Shown here: positions 24,474 to 38,641 of the stretch, in pieces | How positions within the stretch are numbered: the stretch's first letter is position 1 | Layout of the letters: every line of letters begins with the position of its first letter | Source of the DNA: Mycolicibacterium agri | Lineage (GTDB): Bacteria; Actinomycetota; Actinomycetes; Mycobacteriales; Mycobacteriaceae | NCBI RefSeq assembly: GCF_002553505.1 | Contig: NZ_PDCP01000020.1 | Location: forward strand, 1 to 64,000 | DNA: 64,000 nt | Reading direction: 5' to 3' | Made by a program: the position numbers and the translations under genes | The notes under the pieces: generated by a model | Seen by the model: only the letters and a program-made list of their open reading frames with translations | Databases searched by the model: none | What the model was told of the DNA's origin: nothing

Positions 24474-25289
24474 ATGACACTGCCCGCGCTGATCGCGACG
24501 GACGTAGACGGCACGCTGCTCGACGACGACGAAAAAGTCAGCCCTCGAACGCGCAGCGTCGTGCGCGCGGCCGTGGAGGCGGGCGCGCAGTTCGTGCTGG
24601 CCACCGGCCGCCCGCCGCGCTGGGTGCAACCTGTCGTCGACGATCTTGGCTTCGCTCCGATGGCGGTGTGCGCCAACGGTGCCGTGATCTACGACCCGTC
24701 CATCGACCGCATCGTGTCGGCGCGGACGCTGTCGGCCGACGATCTCGCCGAGCTGGCCGAGATCGCCACCCGGGTCATCCCCGGGGCGGGGCTGGCCGTG
24801 GAGCGCGTCGGAGACAGCGCCCACGACGCGGCCACCCCGCAGTTCGTCAGCTCGCCCGGCTACGAACACGCCTGGCTCAACCCCGACAACACCGAGGTGT
24901 CCGTCGAGGACCTGCTCTCGGCGCCGGCGATCAAGCTGCTGATCCGCAAGGCGGGTGCGCGCAGCTCGGACATGGCGGCCGAGCTCGTCAAACACATTGG
25001 TACGCAGGGCGATATCACGTACTCCACCAACAACGGCCTCATCGAGGTGGTGCCGCTGGGTATCAGCAAGGCCACCGGAGTCGAGGAGGTGGCACGGCCG
25101 CACGGCATCGGCGCCGGGGACGTCGTGGCGTTCGGCGACATGCCCAACGACATCCCGATGCTGCGGTGGGCCGGACACGGTGTCGCCATGGGCAATGCTC
25201 ATCCGGAAGCGGTCGAGGCCGCCGACGAGGTCACCGCGCCCAACACCGAGGACGGCCTGGCCCGCGTGTTGGAACGGTGGTGGATGTGA
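24474..25289 (+). CDS. Cof-type HAD-superfamily hydrolase (Rv3813c-like)
   Basis: 271 aa. Motif I is ATDVDGTLLDDD, with nucleophile Asp10 and Asp12; motif II lies in FVLATGRPP; motifs III/IV are in VVAFGDMPNDIPML. A large cap between them marks the Cof/IIB subgroup, which dephosphorylates sugar phosphates, flavin or pyridoxal phosphate. It is probably in one unit with the two acyltransferases (42-nt gap). It is convergent with the amidase gene, the two stops abutting. Confidence 0.9.
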   Translation: MTLPALIATDVDGTLLDDDEKVSPRTRSVVRAAVEAGAQFVLATGRPPRWVQPVVDDLGFAPMAVCANGAVIYDPSIDRIVSARTLSADDLAELAEIATRVIPGAGLAVERVGDSAHDAATPQFVSSPGYEHAWLNPDNTEVSVEDLLSAPAIKLLIRKAGARSSDMAAELVKHIGTQGDITYSTNNGLIEVVPLGISKATGVEEVARPHGIGAGDVVAFGDMPNDIPMLRWAGHGVAMGNAHPEAVEAADEVTAPNTEDGLARVLERWWM

Positions 25290-26987
25290 TCAGCTCGGGT
25301 CGATCGGTTTGATCCGCTCCAACTGCACCGGCGGACCGTCGTCGGACAGCGGCGGCAATTCTTCGGGCACTCCGTCGATAACTCTTGTCACCGCGCCGGT
25401 TTCGCGGTCGAAGTTCAGTGTGCCGTGCTGGAAGTTCTGTACGATCCACTGCGGCTCGGCGATCTCGCCGCTGGTCGGCAGACCCAGCGCACCGCGCTCG
25501 TAGCCGAGCGCCGCCCACGCGTCGTAGATGGCACCGGTGAGTGGCTCGGCTCCGGTGTGCGGGGACCAGTAGATCGCGCCCTTCTCGAACGTGGCGTAAC
25601 GGGCATCGCCCTCGGCCGCCGCCTCGAGCGACTTCGGCTCTCCCAGTGGGCTCTTCGGGCCGCCCATCTTCTCCCACTTGGCCAGGATCGCGCCGCCGCG
25701 AAGCAGGTCTTTCAAACTCGGCGGCCCCGGCGGCTCGTTGAATCGGGCTGCGATGTCACGGATTTGGTCCATCACCGCGTAGGCGGCGTTGCCGGGACAC
25801 TCGGTGTTGCCGACGTCGCGGTGGGTGAAGATCGTCGGCAGCGTCGGGGTGGTGCCCCTCGGAAAGTTAGTGAACGAGCCGCCCGCCGACGTCAGCACCA
25901 CGGTACCCCTCGGATCGAGGTGGTCCATGCCCAGCCGCCAGCCCAAAAGCCGTCCGACCGTGCGGATCTGGATCGGCGTCGGGGGTTCGATGTCGAAGTT
26001 GCCGAGCATCGCCACGCCCCAGGTGTTCTTGTTGAAGCCGCCGGTGTGGGCGCCCTCGACGGGCCGGTCGATGCCGCCCGCCCGGCCTTCGAACACCTGG
26101 CCGTACTTGTCGACCAGGGCGTTGTAGGCGATGTCGCACCAGCCCAGCGTGCGCGTGTGATACGCGTAGATGGACCGGACGATGGCCGCGGAGTCCTCGG
26201 GGCGGTAGTCGTTGCTCCCCGCGGTGTGGTGCACGATGCCCGCGCGCACCCCGTCGTCGTAGACGGTATTCGGGCATTTCATCGATTCGTCGGCGCCCCA
26301 CTGGGCTCTCGTGATGATGTTCGGCGGCTGGCCGGGCGCGGTGACCGCGTTGGGCAGCGGCAGGTCACCGACCGGTGCCTGCGGTGGGCTGATCAACACC
26401 GCGTTGAGGTTCTGCCCGAACGGCGTGGTCGTGTTGGCGGGAATGTAGCCGAGGTCGGCCTTCGCGGGCTCTGCCTGCGGTTGTCGGACCGGGGCCGCCA
26501 CTGCGGCCTGGCCGGGCCGGTTGACCGAGATCTGGACGGTGGTGGTGAGACCGACGAACACCGGTTCGGTGCCGCGCGGCCCTGACGCTCCGTCGCCGAC
26601 GCCGTCGAGCGCCTCGGCCTCGTACCACGGCCCCCACGAGCCGTCGGGCTTCTTCGCGCGGACCCGCGCCGAGGTGCCGGTCAGATCCGCGGCGGTGAGC
26701 GCGACGAGGCTGAACGGGGTGTCCTGGTGGATCTCGCGGATGGTCTCGCCGCCGCCGACGCCGGTCAGCGGCTGCTCCGACAACTGGGTCTGCTCGGCGA
26801 GCGGGCGGCGGTCTTCGTCGTACGGCGTGCTGGGCAGTGCCCACGGCAGGATCACGATCGTGCCCGCGATCGCGGTGAAGAGCATCGGGTGCCTGCGCTG
26901 CCCGCGAGGAGCGGCAGAGCCCCTGCGCACGTGAGGAGCGGAGAAGCCCCTGCGCAGGCGAGCGGGCAAGGAACGGCGAACCGGCAC
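25290..26987 (-). CDS. PGRP-type N-acetylmuramoyl-L-alanine amidase with LGFP repeats (Rv3811-like)
   Basis: 565 aa from GTG 26987; ATG 26885 gives 531 aa. I prefer the long form because TAACAT lies six nt before its start, a leaderless arrangement. After a basic, repeat-encoded N terminus (residues 1-34) comes a signal anchor (MLFTAIAGTIVILPWAL), then a region of about 180 residues, then the amidase domain: GIVHHTAGSNDYRP, YNALVDKYGQVFEGRAGGID, HTGGFNKNTWGVAMLGNF and FTHRDVGNTECPG, with zinc-binding His/Cys. The C terminus holds LGFP-like repeats (SPLGEPKS, GALGLPTSGE). It cleaves or binds peptidoglycan at the surface. Confidence 0.85.
   Translation of the reverse strand: MPVRRSLPARLRRGFSAPHVRRGSAAPRGQRRHPMLFTAIAGTIVILPWALPSTPYDEDRRPLAEQTQLSEQPLTGVGGGETIREIHQDTPFSLVALTAADLTGTSARVRAKKPDGSWGPWYEAEALDGVGDGASGPRGTEPVFVGLTTTVQISVNRPGQAAVAAPVRQPQAEPAKADLGYIPANTTTPFGQNLNAVLISPPQAPVGDLPLPNAVTAPGQPPNIITRAQWGADESMKCPNTVYDDGVRAGIVHHTAGSNDYRPEDSAAIVRSIYAYHTRTLGWCDIAYNALVDKYGQVFEGRAGGIDRPVEGAHTGGFNKNTWGVAMLGNFDIEPPTPIQIRTVGRLLGWRLGMDHLDPRGTVVLTSAGGSFTNFPRGTTPTLPTIFTHRDVGNTECPGNAAYAVMDQIRDIAARFNEPPGPPSLKDLLRGGAILAKWEKMGGPKSPLGEPKSLEAAAEGDARYATFEKGAIYWSPHTGAEPLTGAIYDAWAALGYERGALGLPTSGEIAEPQWIVQNFQHGTLNFDRETGAVTRVIDGVPEELPPLSDDGPPVQLERIKPIDPS
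26906..26956 (-). repeat. Two imperfect 24-bp direct repeats in the amidase 5' end
   Basis: Copies at 26906-26929 and 26933-26956, 27-nt period, 21 of 24 bases identical. They are in frame and encode Arg-Gly-x-(S/A)-Ala-Pro blocks. The same GAGGAGCGG...CCCCTGCGCA pattern looks more like an intergenic element than selected protein, which leaves the long start open to doubt. Confidence 0.6.
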
Positions 26988-26993
26988 GGACTG

Positions 26994-26999
26994 ATGTTA
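26994..26999 (-). promoter_or_regulatory. -10 element for leaderless amidase gene
   Basis: TAACAT on the minus strand, six nt before GTG 26987. Confidence 0.4.
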
Positions 27000-27114
27000 C
27001 GTATGGGTCAGTTGTTACCAGAGTTTCGACACGGCCGATATGGCATTTATCTGCACAGGGCGCGGCGCCGCAGAGCCCGCCACTTGACTCTGCGGCGCCG
27101 TCTTGGGGACAGGA

Positions 27115-28044
27115 CTATGCGGGCGGCGGGGCCGGTGCCGGCGGCGGCACGGCGGCCGCGGCGGCCGGCTTCATCGCCGATGTGATCATCGGCATCACCA
27201 CGCCCTTGAGCAGGTCGATGGCCTGGCCGGCGCCCAGTTGGTTTGCGGTATTGGACAATTCGCCGATCAGGCCGGTGCTGCCGGTGCTGGCGGGCATCGT
27301 GCCGAGGCCGAGGCCCGGGTCGCCGCCGAGGATTGGGTAGGTGCCCGCGGCGGGATCGAGCCCGATTGGCGCGGAGATCGGAATCTCACCCGGTGCGGGC
27401 AGGCCCGTGCCGTTCGAGATCGGCGTGGTCGCCAGCGGGTCCAGGCCGGTCACCGGCGGGGTGGTCAGCCCGCCCGGCGTCGCCCCGGTCGGACTCGTGA
27501 GCGCCGGGTTCAGGGCCGGGTTGGTCCCCGCGGCCGCCTCACCGCCGAGGCCCGGCATGCCCGCAGGACCACCAGGTGCCGGCGTGGCCGCAGGGTCGGT
27601 CAGCGCGGGATTGGTCAGCGCCGGATCGGTGAGTGCCGGCGCAGCCGCGGCAGGGTCGGTGCCGAGGCCTGGCGTCGTCAGACCCGGTGTCGCCGCCGGG
27701 CTGGTCAGCCCGGGAGACGTCAGGCCGGGCGAGGTGAGCCCGGGCGAGGTCAAGCCGGGCGAGGTCAACCCGCCGGGAGCGGTCAACGTCGTCGGCATCG
27801 ACGAGTCGCCGGTAAGGCTGGGCATCGCAGGCAGGTTGATGCCGAACTGCGACAGGCCCTGCGACAGCGCTGACATCAGTTCGTTCGGCAGATCGGTCAC
27901 CATGGCGGCGGAGCGGAACTCGCGCTGCTGGGGCGCGGGCTTGGTCAAGTCGGTGATCGCGGAAATTGCGAATGGACTCACAACGGCCACGGCGGCGACC
28001 GCGCTCATGGCTGTTGAGAGCTTGCGTCGACGTCGGTTCGGCAC
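27115..28044 (-). CDS. erp: Exported repetitive protein Erp
   Basis: 309 aa, GTG start with GAGGAG upstream. A basic start and signal peptide (KLSTAMSAVAAVAVVSPFAI) precede a conserved N-terminal domain (to about residue 85), a central PGLTS/PxLTxP repeat region and a C-terminal domain ending in a hydrophobic Ala-rich segment and Pro-rich tail. This is the Erp/PirG (Rv3810) organisation, a cell-surface protein needed for normal envelope and virulence in pathogens. Repeat number is variable between species. It is divergent from glf. Confidence 0.95.
   Translation of the reverse strand: MPNRRRRKLSTAMSAVAAVAVVSPFAISAITDLTKPAPQQREFRSAAMVTDLPNELMSALSQGLSQFGINLPAMPSLTGDSSMPTTLTAPGGLTSPGLTSPGLTSPGLTSPGLTSPAATPGLTTPGLGTDPAAAAPALTDPALTNPALTDPAATPAPGGPAGMPGLGGEAAAGTNPALNPALTSPTGATPGGLTTPPVTGLDPLATTPISNGTGLPAPGEIPISAPIGLDPAAGTYPILGGDPGLGLGTMPASTGSTGLIGELSNTANQLGAGQAIDLLKGVVMPMITSAMKPAAAAAVPPPAPAPPPA
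27707..27766 (-). repeat. 15-bp tandem repeat, four copies, in erp
   Basis: Units begin at 27707, 27722, 27737 and 27752, each a variant of AGCCCGGGCGAGGTC and encoding the pentapeptide SPGLT/TSPGL. A partial fifth unit follows. It is the core of the Erp repeat domain. Confidence 0.85.
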
Positions 28045-28160
28045 GGAAGTCTCCTCAATATCTGGACTACGTGTATTGGGCGGATACGTGATTGATGGTA
28101 CTGGTGTGACTAGTGGGTCTAGAGTGACGATATGTAATCGTGAGCGAATCGCGACCTTGA

Positions 28161-31283
<3,123 letters not shown>

Positions 31284-31291
<8 letters not shown>

Positions 31292-31808
31292 GGGGTTGCG
31301 CGGTGAGGAAGCCGCGCTCGTCGCGGTGCAGTCGGCATTGGCCGACCGGCCCGGTGTGCTTCAAACCGCCCGCGCCCTTTCGCATTTCGGTGAGCACAGC
31401 CTCGGATGGGTCGCACTCGCGGGCCTCGGGGCACTGGCGCAACCCGCCAAGCGTCGCGCATGGATCACCGCGGGGCTCGGTGCGTTCATCGCACATGCCG
31501 CCGCGGTCGTCATCAAGCGAGTGGTGCGGCGGGAGCGCCCGCATCATCCGAGTGTCGTCGTCAACGTCGGCACCCCGAGCCGGCTCAGCTTCCCGTCCGC
31601 GCACGCCACCTCCACAACGGCGGCGTCGATGCTGATGGCGCGGACGACGGGGCTGCCGCTGCCCGTTCTGCTGGTGCCACCGATGGCGTTGTCTCGCCTG
31701 GTCCTCGGCGTGCACTATCCCAGCGACGTGGTGACCGGCGTGGTGGTCGGCGCGGCCGTAGCCAAGGCCGTGGGTGTGTTTGCCGACCGGGCCGAGGGAG
31801 ACTCATGA
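31284..31808 (+). CDS. PAP2-type phosphatase, decaprenylphosphoryl-5-phosphoribose phosphatase (Rv3807c-like)
   Basis: 174 aa. The PAP2 triad is complete: KRVVRRERP, FPSAHATSTTAA and SRLVLGVHYPSDV. Four or five hydrophobic helices. In the decaprenyl-phosphate arabinose pathway it is proposed to remove the 5-phosphate from the product of UbiA. It lies between glfT2 and ubiA and overlaps both (8 and 4 nt). Confidence 0.93.
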
Positions 31809-32755
31809 GCATCTCAAGTGACAGCAGTGCATCCAGGGCGGCGAAGATGAGCGAACCACCGGTCAAGGGCCCACCGAGCAACGTGGTCACCGGCCTGATC
31901 AAGGCGGCCCGTCCCCGCCAGTGGGTGAAGAACCTGCTCGTGCTGATCGCGCCGGTCGCGGCCTTCGGCAGCGACGTGTCCTACGACTTCCGCGATGTCG
32001 CGGTCAACGTATCCATCGCGTTCGTGGCGTTCTCGCTGGCGGCGTCGGCGGTGTATCTGGTCAACGACGCCCGCGACGTCGAGGCCGACCGCGCGCACCC
32101 GACCAAACGATTCCGGCCGATCGCCGCCGGCGTGGTGCCGGAGTGGCTGGCCTACAGCGGTGCGGTGGTGCTCGCGGCGGCGGCGCTGGCCGTGTCGTTT
32201 CTGGCGACGCCGAACCTGGCCGCCGTGATCGCGGTCTACATCGCGATGCAGCTGGCGTACTGCTTCGGCCTGAAACATCAAGCCGTCCTTGATATCTGCA
32301 TCGTCTCCTCGGCGTACCTGATCAGGGCGATCGCGGGCGGTGTGGCGGCGGCGATCCCGCTGTCGCAGTGGTTCCTGCTGGTGATGACGTTCGGCTCGCT
32401 GTTCATGGTGGCGGGCAAGCGCTACGCCGAACTGCAACTGGCCGAGAAGACAGGCGCCAAGATCCGCAAGTCGCTGGAGTCGTACACCTCGACTTATCTG
32501 CGTTTCGTGTGGACCTTGTCGGCCACGGCGATGGTGGTCTGCTACGGCCTGTGGGCTTTTGAGCGCGATGGCGCAGGCGCATCCTGGTACGCCATCACGA
32601 TGATCCCGTTCACGATCGCGATCCTGCGCTACGCTGTCGACGTCGACGGCGGCCTGGCCGGGGAACCGGAGGAGATCGCGTTGAAGGACCGGGTTCTTCA
32701 GCTTCTTGCGGTTGCGTGGATCGGAACCATCGGTGCCGCTGTCTTCTTCGGCTGA
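31805..32755 (+). CDS. ubiA: Decaprenyl-phosphate phosphoribosyltransferase (UbiA superfamily)
   Basis: 316 aa, about nine membrane helices. Signature NDARDVEADRAHPTKRFRP provides the Mg-binding Asp residues; a second acidic motif is YAVDVDGGLAGEPEE. It transfers phosphoribose from PRPP to decaprenyl phosphate, the committed step to the arabinan donor. It is orthologous to Rv3806c, where mutations raise ethambutol resistance. ATG 31805 overlaps the previous stop; its own 3' end overlaps aftB. Confidence 0.95.
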   Translation: MSISSDSSASRAAKMSEPPVKGPPSNVVTGLIKAARPRQWVKNLLVLIAPVAAFGSDVSYDFRDVAVNVSIAFVAFSLAASAVYLVNDARDVEADRAHPTKRFRPIAAGVVPEWLAYSGAVVLAAAALAVSFLATPNLAAVIAVYIAMQLAYCFGLKHQAVLDICIVSSAYLIRAIAGGVAAAIPLSQWFLLVMTFGSLFMVAGKRYAELQLAEKTGAKIRKSLESYTSTYLRFVWTLSATAMVVCYGLWAFERDGAGASWYAITMIPFTIAILRYAVDVDGGLAGEPEEIALKDRVLQLLAVAWIGTIGAAVFFG

Positions 32756-34742
32756 CGTAGCGCCGGGGCCTGTCATCAGCAGGCTTCAGCGCGGCCCCGC
32801 GTTCCCGTTCGACATCACCGCACGAATCAGCCTCGGCTTTTCGGTCGTGGTGACCGCCGCGTTGTTCGCGTGGGGGGCGTGGCAGCGCCGCTGGATCGCC
32901 GACGACGGCCTGATCGTGTTGCGCACGGTGCGAAACCTGTTGGCGGGCAACGGTCCGGTGTTCAACAAGGGCGAGCGCATCGAGGCGAACACGTCCACGC
33001 TGTGGACCTACATGAACTATCTGGGCGCCCTCATCGGCGGGCCCACCCAGATCGAGTACGTGGCGTTGTGGTTGGCCCTCCCGCTCAGCGTCGCGGGTGT
33101 CGTGTTCCTGATGCTGGGCGCCGCGCGGCTGTACGCGCCGAGCCTGCAGGGCCGCCGCGTGCTGCTGCTGCCCGCGGGTGCGTTGGTCTATATCGCGGTG
33201 CCGCCCGCCCGCGACTTCGCCACCTCCGGGCTGGAAAACGGTTTGGTGCTGGCCTATCTCGGCCTGCTGTGGTGGATGATGGTGTGCTGGTCGCAGGCGT
33301 TGCGCAGCAATCCGGAGAACAGCACCGACGACAACGCGGTGAGCAGAGTCTTCGACGGCTGGCTGGCGTTTCTCGCCGGCCTCTCGGTGCTGGTGCGGCC
33401 GGAGCTCGCACTGATCGGCGGGCTGGCGCTGATCATGATGCTCATCGCGGCGCGGGGTTGGCGCAGGCGTGTGCTGATCGTGGTCGCGGGCGGTCTGCTG
33501 CCCGTCGCCTACCAGATCTTCCGGATGGGCTACTACGGTTTGCTGTTTCCCGGAACGGCTTTGGCGAAGGACGCGTCGGGCACCAAGTGGGCGCAGGGCT
33601 GGGTGTATCTGACCAACTTCGACGCCCCCTACATGCTGTGGATTCCGGTGCTGTTGCTTGCGGCGCTCGGTGCGTTGTTGCTGACCACCCGCAGCCGCCC
33701 GTGGTGGATCCGCAGGACGGTGCCGTACAACTACAGCCGGCTGGCCCGTGCGGTGCAGAGTCCGCCCGCGGTGGTGCTGTTCATCCTCGTCAGCGGGCTG
33801 CTTCAGGGCCTGTACTGGATCCGACAGGGTGGCGACTTCATGCACGGCCGGGTGCTGTTGACGCCGATGTTCCTTCTGCTCGCACCCTTGGCGGTGATTC
33901 CGATCGTGCTGCCCGACGGCACAAAGTTCAGCCGCGCCTTGGGATATCAGCTCGCCGGCGTGACGACGGTGCTGTGGCTCGCCGTCGTCGGCTGGTCGTT
34001 GTGGGCCGCGAACTCCCCCGGCATGGGCTATGACGCCACCCGTGTCACCTACAGCGGCATCGTCGACGAACGGCGCTTCTACTCGCAGGCCACCGGCCAT
34101 CCGCACCCTCTCACCGCCGCCGACTACCTCGACTACCCGCGGATGCGCGCGGTGCTTGAGGCAATCGAGAACACCCCAGACGGCGCGCTGTTGTTGCCGT
34201 CGGGCAACTACGACCAGTGGGACGTGGTGCCCGCCATACCGCCGCCGCCGGACATGCCGCCCGAGGAGCGCAAGGCCTATATCGGCCCGCACACAGTGTT
34301 TTTCACCAATCTCGGCATGACCGGCATGAACGTCGGCCTCGATGTCCGTGTCATCGACCAGATCGGCCTCGCCAATCCGCTTGCCGCGCACACCGCGCGG
34401 TTGGAGGACGGGCGCATCGGGCACGACAAGAACCTGTTCCCGGACTGGGCCGTCGCCGAAGGCCCGTTCTTGAAGACCTATCCCTACATCCCGCGATACC
34501 TCGACGAGGATTGGGTGGCGCAAGCCGAGGCCGCGCTGAAGTGTCCGGCCACCGAGGCCATGCTCACCGCGATCCGTGCGCCGATGGGGCCGCGCCGGTT
34601 CCTGTCGAATCTGGTTCACGCGTATGAATTCACCAGGTACCGCATCGACCGCGTGCCGCTCTACGAGCTCCTTCGATGCGGTTTGGAGGTCCCGCCGCCG
34701 CGCAATCCGCCGTACACCGGGATGCCCGCCGCGGGGCCCTGA
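32733..34742 (+). CDS. aftB: Arabinofuranosyltransferase AftB
   Basis: 669 aa from GTG 32733, 23 nt inside ubiA; the frame is open a little further up to TTG 32706. GT-C fold: the first helix (about residues 30-50) is followed by RRWIADDGLIVLRTVRNL, with the catalytic Asp pair, then about nine more helices and a C-terminal periplasmic domain from about 450 on. It adds terminal beta-1,2 arabinofuranose to arabinan, using decaprenylphosphoryl-arabinose. It is orthologous to Rv3805c and last in the overlapped run. Confidence 0.93.
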   Translation: MPLSSSADVAPGPVISRLQRGPAFPFDITARISLGFSVVVTAALFAWGAWQRRWIADDGLIVLRTVRNLLAGNGPVFNKGERIEANTSTLWTYMNYLGALIGGPTQIEYVALWLALPLSVAGVVFLMLGAARLYAPSLQGRRVLLLPAGALVYIAVPPARDFATSGLENGLVLAYLGLLWWMMVCWSQALRSNPENSTDDNAVSRVFDGWLAFLAGLSVLVRPELALIGGLALIMMLIAARGWRRRVLIVVAGGLLPVAYQIFRMGYYGLLFPGTALAKDASGTKWAQGWVYLTNFDAPYMLWIPVLLLAALGALLLTTRSRPWWIRRTVPYNYSRLARAVQSPPAVVLFILVSGLLQGLYWIRQGGDFMHGRVLLTPMFLLLAPLAVIPIVLPDGTKFSRALGYQLAGVTTVLWLAVVGWSLWAANSPGMGYDATRVTYSGIVDERRFYSQATGHPHPLTAADYLDYPRMRAVLEAIENTPDGALLLPSGNYDQWDVVPAIPPPPDMPPEERKAYIGPHTVFFTNLGMTGMNVGLDVRVIDQIGLANPLAAHTARLEDGRIGHDKNLFPDWAVAEGPFLKTYPYIPRYLDEDWVAQAEAALKCPATEAMLTAIRAPMGPRRFLSNLVHAYEFTRYRIDRVPLYELLRCGLEVPPPRNPPYTGMPAAGP

Positions 34743-34844
34743 CCTCGCCGATTTGTCAGCACGAGGGTTGTTCTGCTTTTCTTCTGCTTTCGGAATGCCT
34801 GCCGAACGCCGCTTTCGTAACGCCACGGCCCTCAAGGGCGATAA

Positions 34845-35876
<1,032 letters not shown>

Positions 35877-35913
35877 GGAGTGACCAGGGACGACACAAGC
35901 TGAGGAGAGATAT

Positions 35914-35975
35914 CACACCGAGGTGTGGTTGACTACACGGGCACCCGTGCCGAGTGGACCTCGAATCACGGGTGC
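35914..35975 (+). promoter_or_regulatory. Nested hairpins and -35-like TTGACT between two antigen 85 genes
   Basis: CACACCGAGGTGTG (35914-35927), then TTGACT (35929-35934), then two mutually exclusive hairpins that share one arm: CACGGG (35936-35941) with CCCGTG (35944-35949), or GCACCCGTG (35941-35949) with CACGGGTGC (35967-35975). They lie 29-90 nt before fbpA. The -10 is unclear. Confidence 0.4.
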
Positions 35976-36000
35976 GGCATACGACAGATGGGATGAATGA

Positions 36001-37071
<1,071 letters not shown>

Positions 37072-37209
37072 GCGGCTCCCGCAACCGATTAGCGACGGAC
37101 GGCGGCGATTTCCCACGGGGAGTCGCCGCCGTCAGTCGTTTCCGCGGCGCGCGGTGATGTGGTTCACTGCATTGCGCGGGGGATCGGCCAACGACGTGAG
37201 GTGGGGCAG

Positions 37210-38091
37210 ATGCGTGTCTTTGTCAGAGCGATCTTGAGCGTGATGCTGGCTGCGGGCCTCTGGTCAGCCACCACGCCGGTCGCCAAGGCCGATGGCGTCG
37301 AGTACCTGATGGTGCCGTCGGCCGCCATGGGCCGTGACATCCCCGTCGCATTCCAGGCCGGCGGACCGCACGCCGTGGTGTTGCTCGACGCGTTCAACGC
37401 CGCGCCGGACGTGAGCAACTGGGTCACCGCGGGCAACGCCATGAACACGCTCGCCGGCAAAGGCATCTCGGTGGCCGCACCCGCGGGCGGCGCGTGGAGC
37501 ATGTACACCAATTGGGAGCAGGACGGCAGCAAGCAGTGGGAGACGTTCCTCGCCGACGAGCTGCCCAACTGGCTGGCCGCCAACAAGGGGCTCGCGCCTA
37601 ACGGGCACGGCATCGTCGGCGCCGCGCAGGGCGGCTACGGCGCGATGGCCATGGCCACGTTCCACCCCGACCGCTATCGCTACGCCGGCTCGCTGTCGGG
37701 CTTCCTCACCCCGTCGAACACCTACATGAACGGCGCCATCACCGACGGCCTGCTGCGCTTCGGCGGCCTGGACATTCGCAACATGTGGGGTTTGCCACAG
37801 TTGGGCCGCTGGAAGTGGCACGACCCCGACGTGCACATTCAGTTGCTGGCGGACAACAACACGCGGCTGTGGGTGTTCAGCCCCGGCACGCTGACCTGTA
37901 GCGATCCCGCCGCGATGATCGGCTACTGCGAGCAGGCGCAGGGCAGCGCGCGCAGCTTCTACCAGCACTATCGCGTCGTCGGCGGGCACAACGGGCACTT
38001 CGACTTCCCGCCCGACGGCCAGCACGACTGGTCGACGTGGGGACCGCAGCTGGCGGCCATGTCGGGCGAACTCGTCGCCACGATCAAGTAA
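37210..38091 (+). CDS. fbpD: MPT51/FbpD, catalytically dead antigen 85 homologue
   Basis: 293 aa from ATG 37210 with GAGGTGGGG upstream; longer readings start before it. Signal peptide of about 25 residues ending AKA. It has the antigen 85 fold ([31 protein letters not shown]-like blocks) but GAAQGGYG replaces the nucleophile motif, so the Ser is Ala. A His (GQHDWSTWG) remains. The family binds fibronectin and carbohydrate rather than transferring mycolates. Orthologous to Rv3803c. It was not called a pseudogene because the frame is intact and the loss is general in FbpD. Confidence 0.92.
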   Translation: MRVFVRAILSVMLAAGLWSATTPVAKADGVEYLMVPSAAMGRDIPVAFQAGGPHAVVLLDAFNAAPDVSNWVTAGNAMNTLAGKGISVAAPAGGAWSMYTNWEQDGSKQWETFLADELPNWLAANKGLAPNGHGIVGAAQGGYGAMAMATFHPDRYRYAGSLSGFLTPSNTYMNGAITDGLLRFGGLDIRNMWGLPQLGRWKWHDPDVHIQLLADNNTRLWVFSPGTLTCSDPAAMIGYCEQAQGSARSFYQHYRVVGGHNGHFDFPPDGQHDWSTWGPQLAAMSGELVATIK

Positions 38092-38104
38092 CTTAAAGCG
38101 CCGG

Positions 38105-38110
38105 TACCTT
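38105..38110 (+). promoter_or_regulatory. -10 element for leaderless DUF732 lipoprotein gene
   Basis: TACCTT, six nt before GTG 38117. Confidence 0.4.
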
Positions 38111-38116
38111 GGAGTC

Positions 38117-38599
38117 GTGCTGCACACGGTTCGGCGACGGCCGAAATGGTCGACGAGCTTCGCCGTCACGTCCTCTCTGGTCGCACCGCTCACCGCGGTG
38201 CTGACCGGCTGCTCGGCAGGTGACGCGATGCTGCCGACGATGGCGGTACCTTCGCCGTCGGTGGTGCACTCGCGTGCTCAGGCCAAGGGCGGCGCGCTGC
38301 CGCCGGAGGACGCCGCGCCGAACACCTTCACGGTGACCGCGCAGCAGCGTGCGTATCTCGACGCGTTGAAAGCCGCAGGCATCCGGCCGTCGAGCGAACT
38401 TCTGGCGTTGAGCATCGGGTCGTATGTGTGTCAGGCGCGGGCGGCCAAGCAATCGGATCAGGCTGTGTGGGATTACGTGAAGCCGTTGGTCCGCAACGAC
38501 GTGCGCAAGACACAACTCAACGCGGTGGCGCCGTCACCGGCACAGGTGAACGCCGCGACCGCCGACTACATTCGGATCGCCACCGAGCGACTCTGCTGA
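38117..38599 (+). CDS. DUF732 domain lipoprotein-like protein
   Basis: 160 aa, GTG start, only 25 nt after fbpD. The N terminus (about 35 residues) ends in LTGC, a lipobox, so a lipoprotein is likely. The C-terminal 85 residues are DUF732: QRAYLDALKAAGIRPSSELL, then GSYVCQARAA and a final Cys that can pair with it. DUF732 proteins are small, secreted and common in mycobacteria; their function is unknown. The spacing to the cutinase-like gene is 42 nt. Confidence 0.8.
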   Translation: MLHTVRRRPKWSTSFAVTSSLVAPLTAVLTGCSAGDAMLPTMAVPSPSVVHSRAQAKGGALPPEDAAPNTFTVTAQQRAYLDALKAAGIRPSSELLALSIGSYVCQARAAKQSDQAVWDYVKPLVRNDVRKTQLNAVAPSPAQVNAATADYIRIATERLC

Positions 38600-38641
38600 C
38601 CACTACCGCGCACATAGGCACATAAGGAGCACGACAACTAA

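Noticed and set aside
37210..38091. fbpD as a pseudogene because the nucleophile Ser is missing
   Set aside because: The frame and signal peptide are intact and loss of the Ser is a general feature of MPT51/FbpD.
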